This document shows positions 12,952 to 13,020 of a stretch of DNA of 13,020 nt, piece after piece (the stretch's first letter is position 1; each line of letters opens with the position of its first letter). Both the position numbers and the translations under genes were made by a program. The notes under the pieces are model-generated. The model was not told the DNA's origin and ran no database searches. It was given only the letters and a program-made list of their open reading frames with translations. Source of the stretch: an uncultured Candidatus Melainabacteria bacterium (lineage in GTDB: Bacteria; Cyanobacteriota; Vampirovibrionia; Gastranaerophilales; Gastranaerophilaceae); contig CALEJY010000147.1 of NCBI GenBank assembly GCA_937898445.1, positions 1 to 13,020 on the forward strand, in the 5' to 3' direction.

Positions 12952-13020
12952 ATGGAAAATTTGGAAAAAATAAACGAGCTTATTAATAGTAAAAAATACG
13001 AAGAAGCTAAAGAAGAATTA
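12952..13020 (+). CDS. N-terminus of a TPR-like protein, cut by the window edge
   Basis: Twenty-three codons are visible from the ATG. The peptide begins MENLEKINELINSKKYEEAK, whose LI-SKKYEEAKEEL pattern is the first helix and turn of a tetratricopeptide-type repeat. TPR repeats mediate protein contacts. No ribosome-binding site is present; TATAAT lies six bases upstream of the ATG. The rest of the gene lies outside the window. Confidence 0.6.
   Translation, partial: MENLEKINELINSKKYEEAKEEL

Noticed and set aside
1..13020. CRISPR arrays, tRNA genes and insertion-sequence ends
   Set aside because: I saw no regularly spaced repeats, no tRNA cloverleaf candidates and no transposase or paired terminal repeats, though faint remains could escape reading by eye.

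Overview
The window is AT-rich bacterial chromosome with densely packed genes, few spacers and many A/T-biased codons. It carries core genes (purB, rpsO, mnmE) and hydF, the maturation GTPase of [FeFe]-hydrogenase, which points to an anaerobic hydrogen-metabolising fermenter. The 536-residue orphan protein begins with a short disordered head ending in VSFSG. I associate that kind of N-terminus with gut Gastranaerophilales (Vampirovibrionia/Melainabacteria), so this lineage is my best guess. It is an inference from style and gene content, not from a marker search.

Layout. Positions 1-3753 look like an accessory, defence-type patch. It holds the 5' part of an AAA+ ATPase gene (minus strand), a divergently transcribed hipB-hipA pair, two headless gene remnants lying back to back (junction near 2708-2721), and an HNH endonuclease gene. 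The HNH gene sits 17 bases behind an aldo-keto reductase gene (3771-4760, minus). Next comes purB (minus), then a divergent small coiled-coil-type orphan (6276-6749), rpsO with its own promoter, leader hairpin and terminator, then hydF and a small winged-helix-like protein. A 536-residue orphan with a phosphoribosyltransferase-like motif ends 2 bases from the convergent mnmE. The stretch 11775-12134 has no long gene but carries a compact candidate small transcription unit: a TATAAT box, a perfect 16-bp palindrome, hairpins, a 27-codon ORF behind a near-perfect Shine-Dalgarno, and a terminator. A Ser/Asn-rich orphan (minus) and the start of a TPR-like gene (plus) share an overlapping divergent promoter at the right end.

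How the genes work together. purB (purine synthesis), rpsO (ribosome) and mnmE (tRNA wobble modification) are housekeeping genes with no special link to each other. hydF makes an active [FeFe]-hydrogenase together with HydE and HydG, which are not in the window. hipBA is a complete-looking toxin-antitoxin pair.

The most notable regulatory pattern is that purB, mnmE and the final CDS all have TATAAT exactly six bases before the ATG, and hipB has it nine bases before. This predicts leaderless or near-leaderless mRNAs, alongside conventional Shine-Dalgarno genes in the same window.
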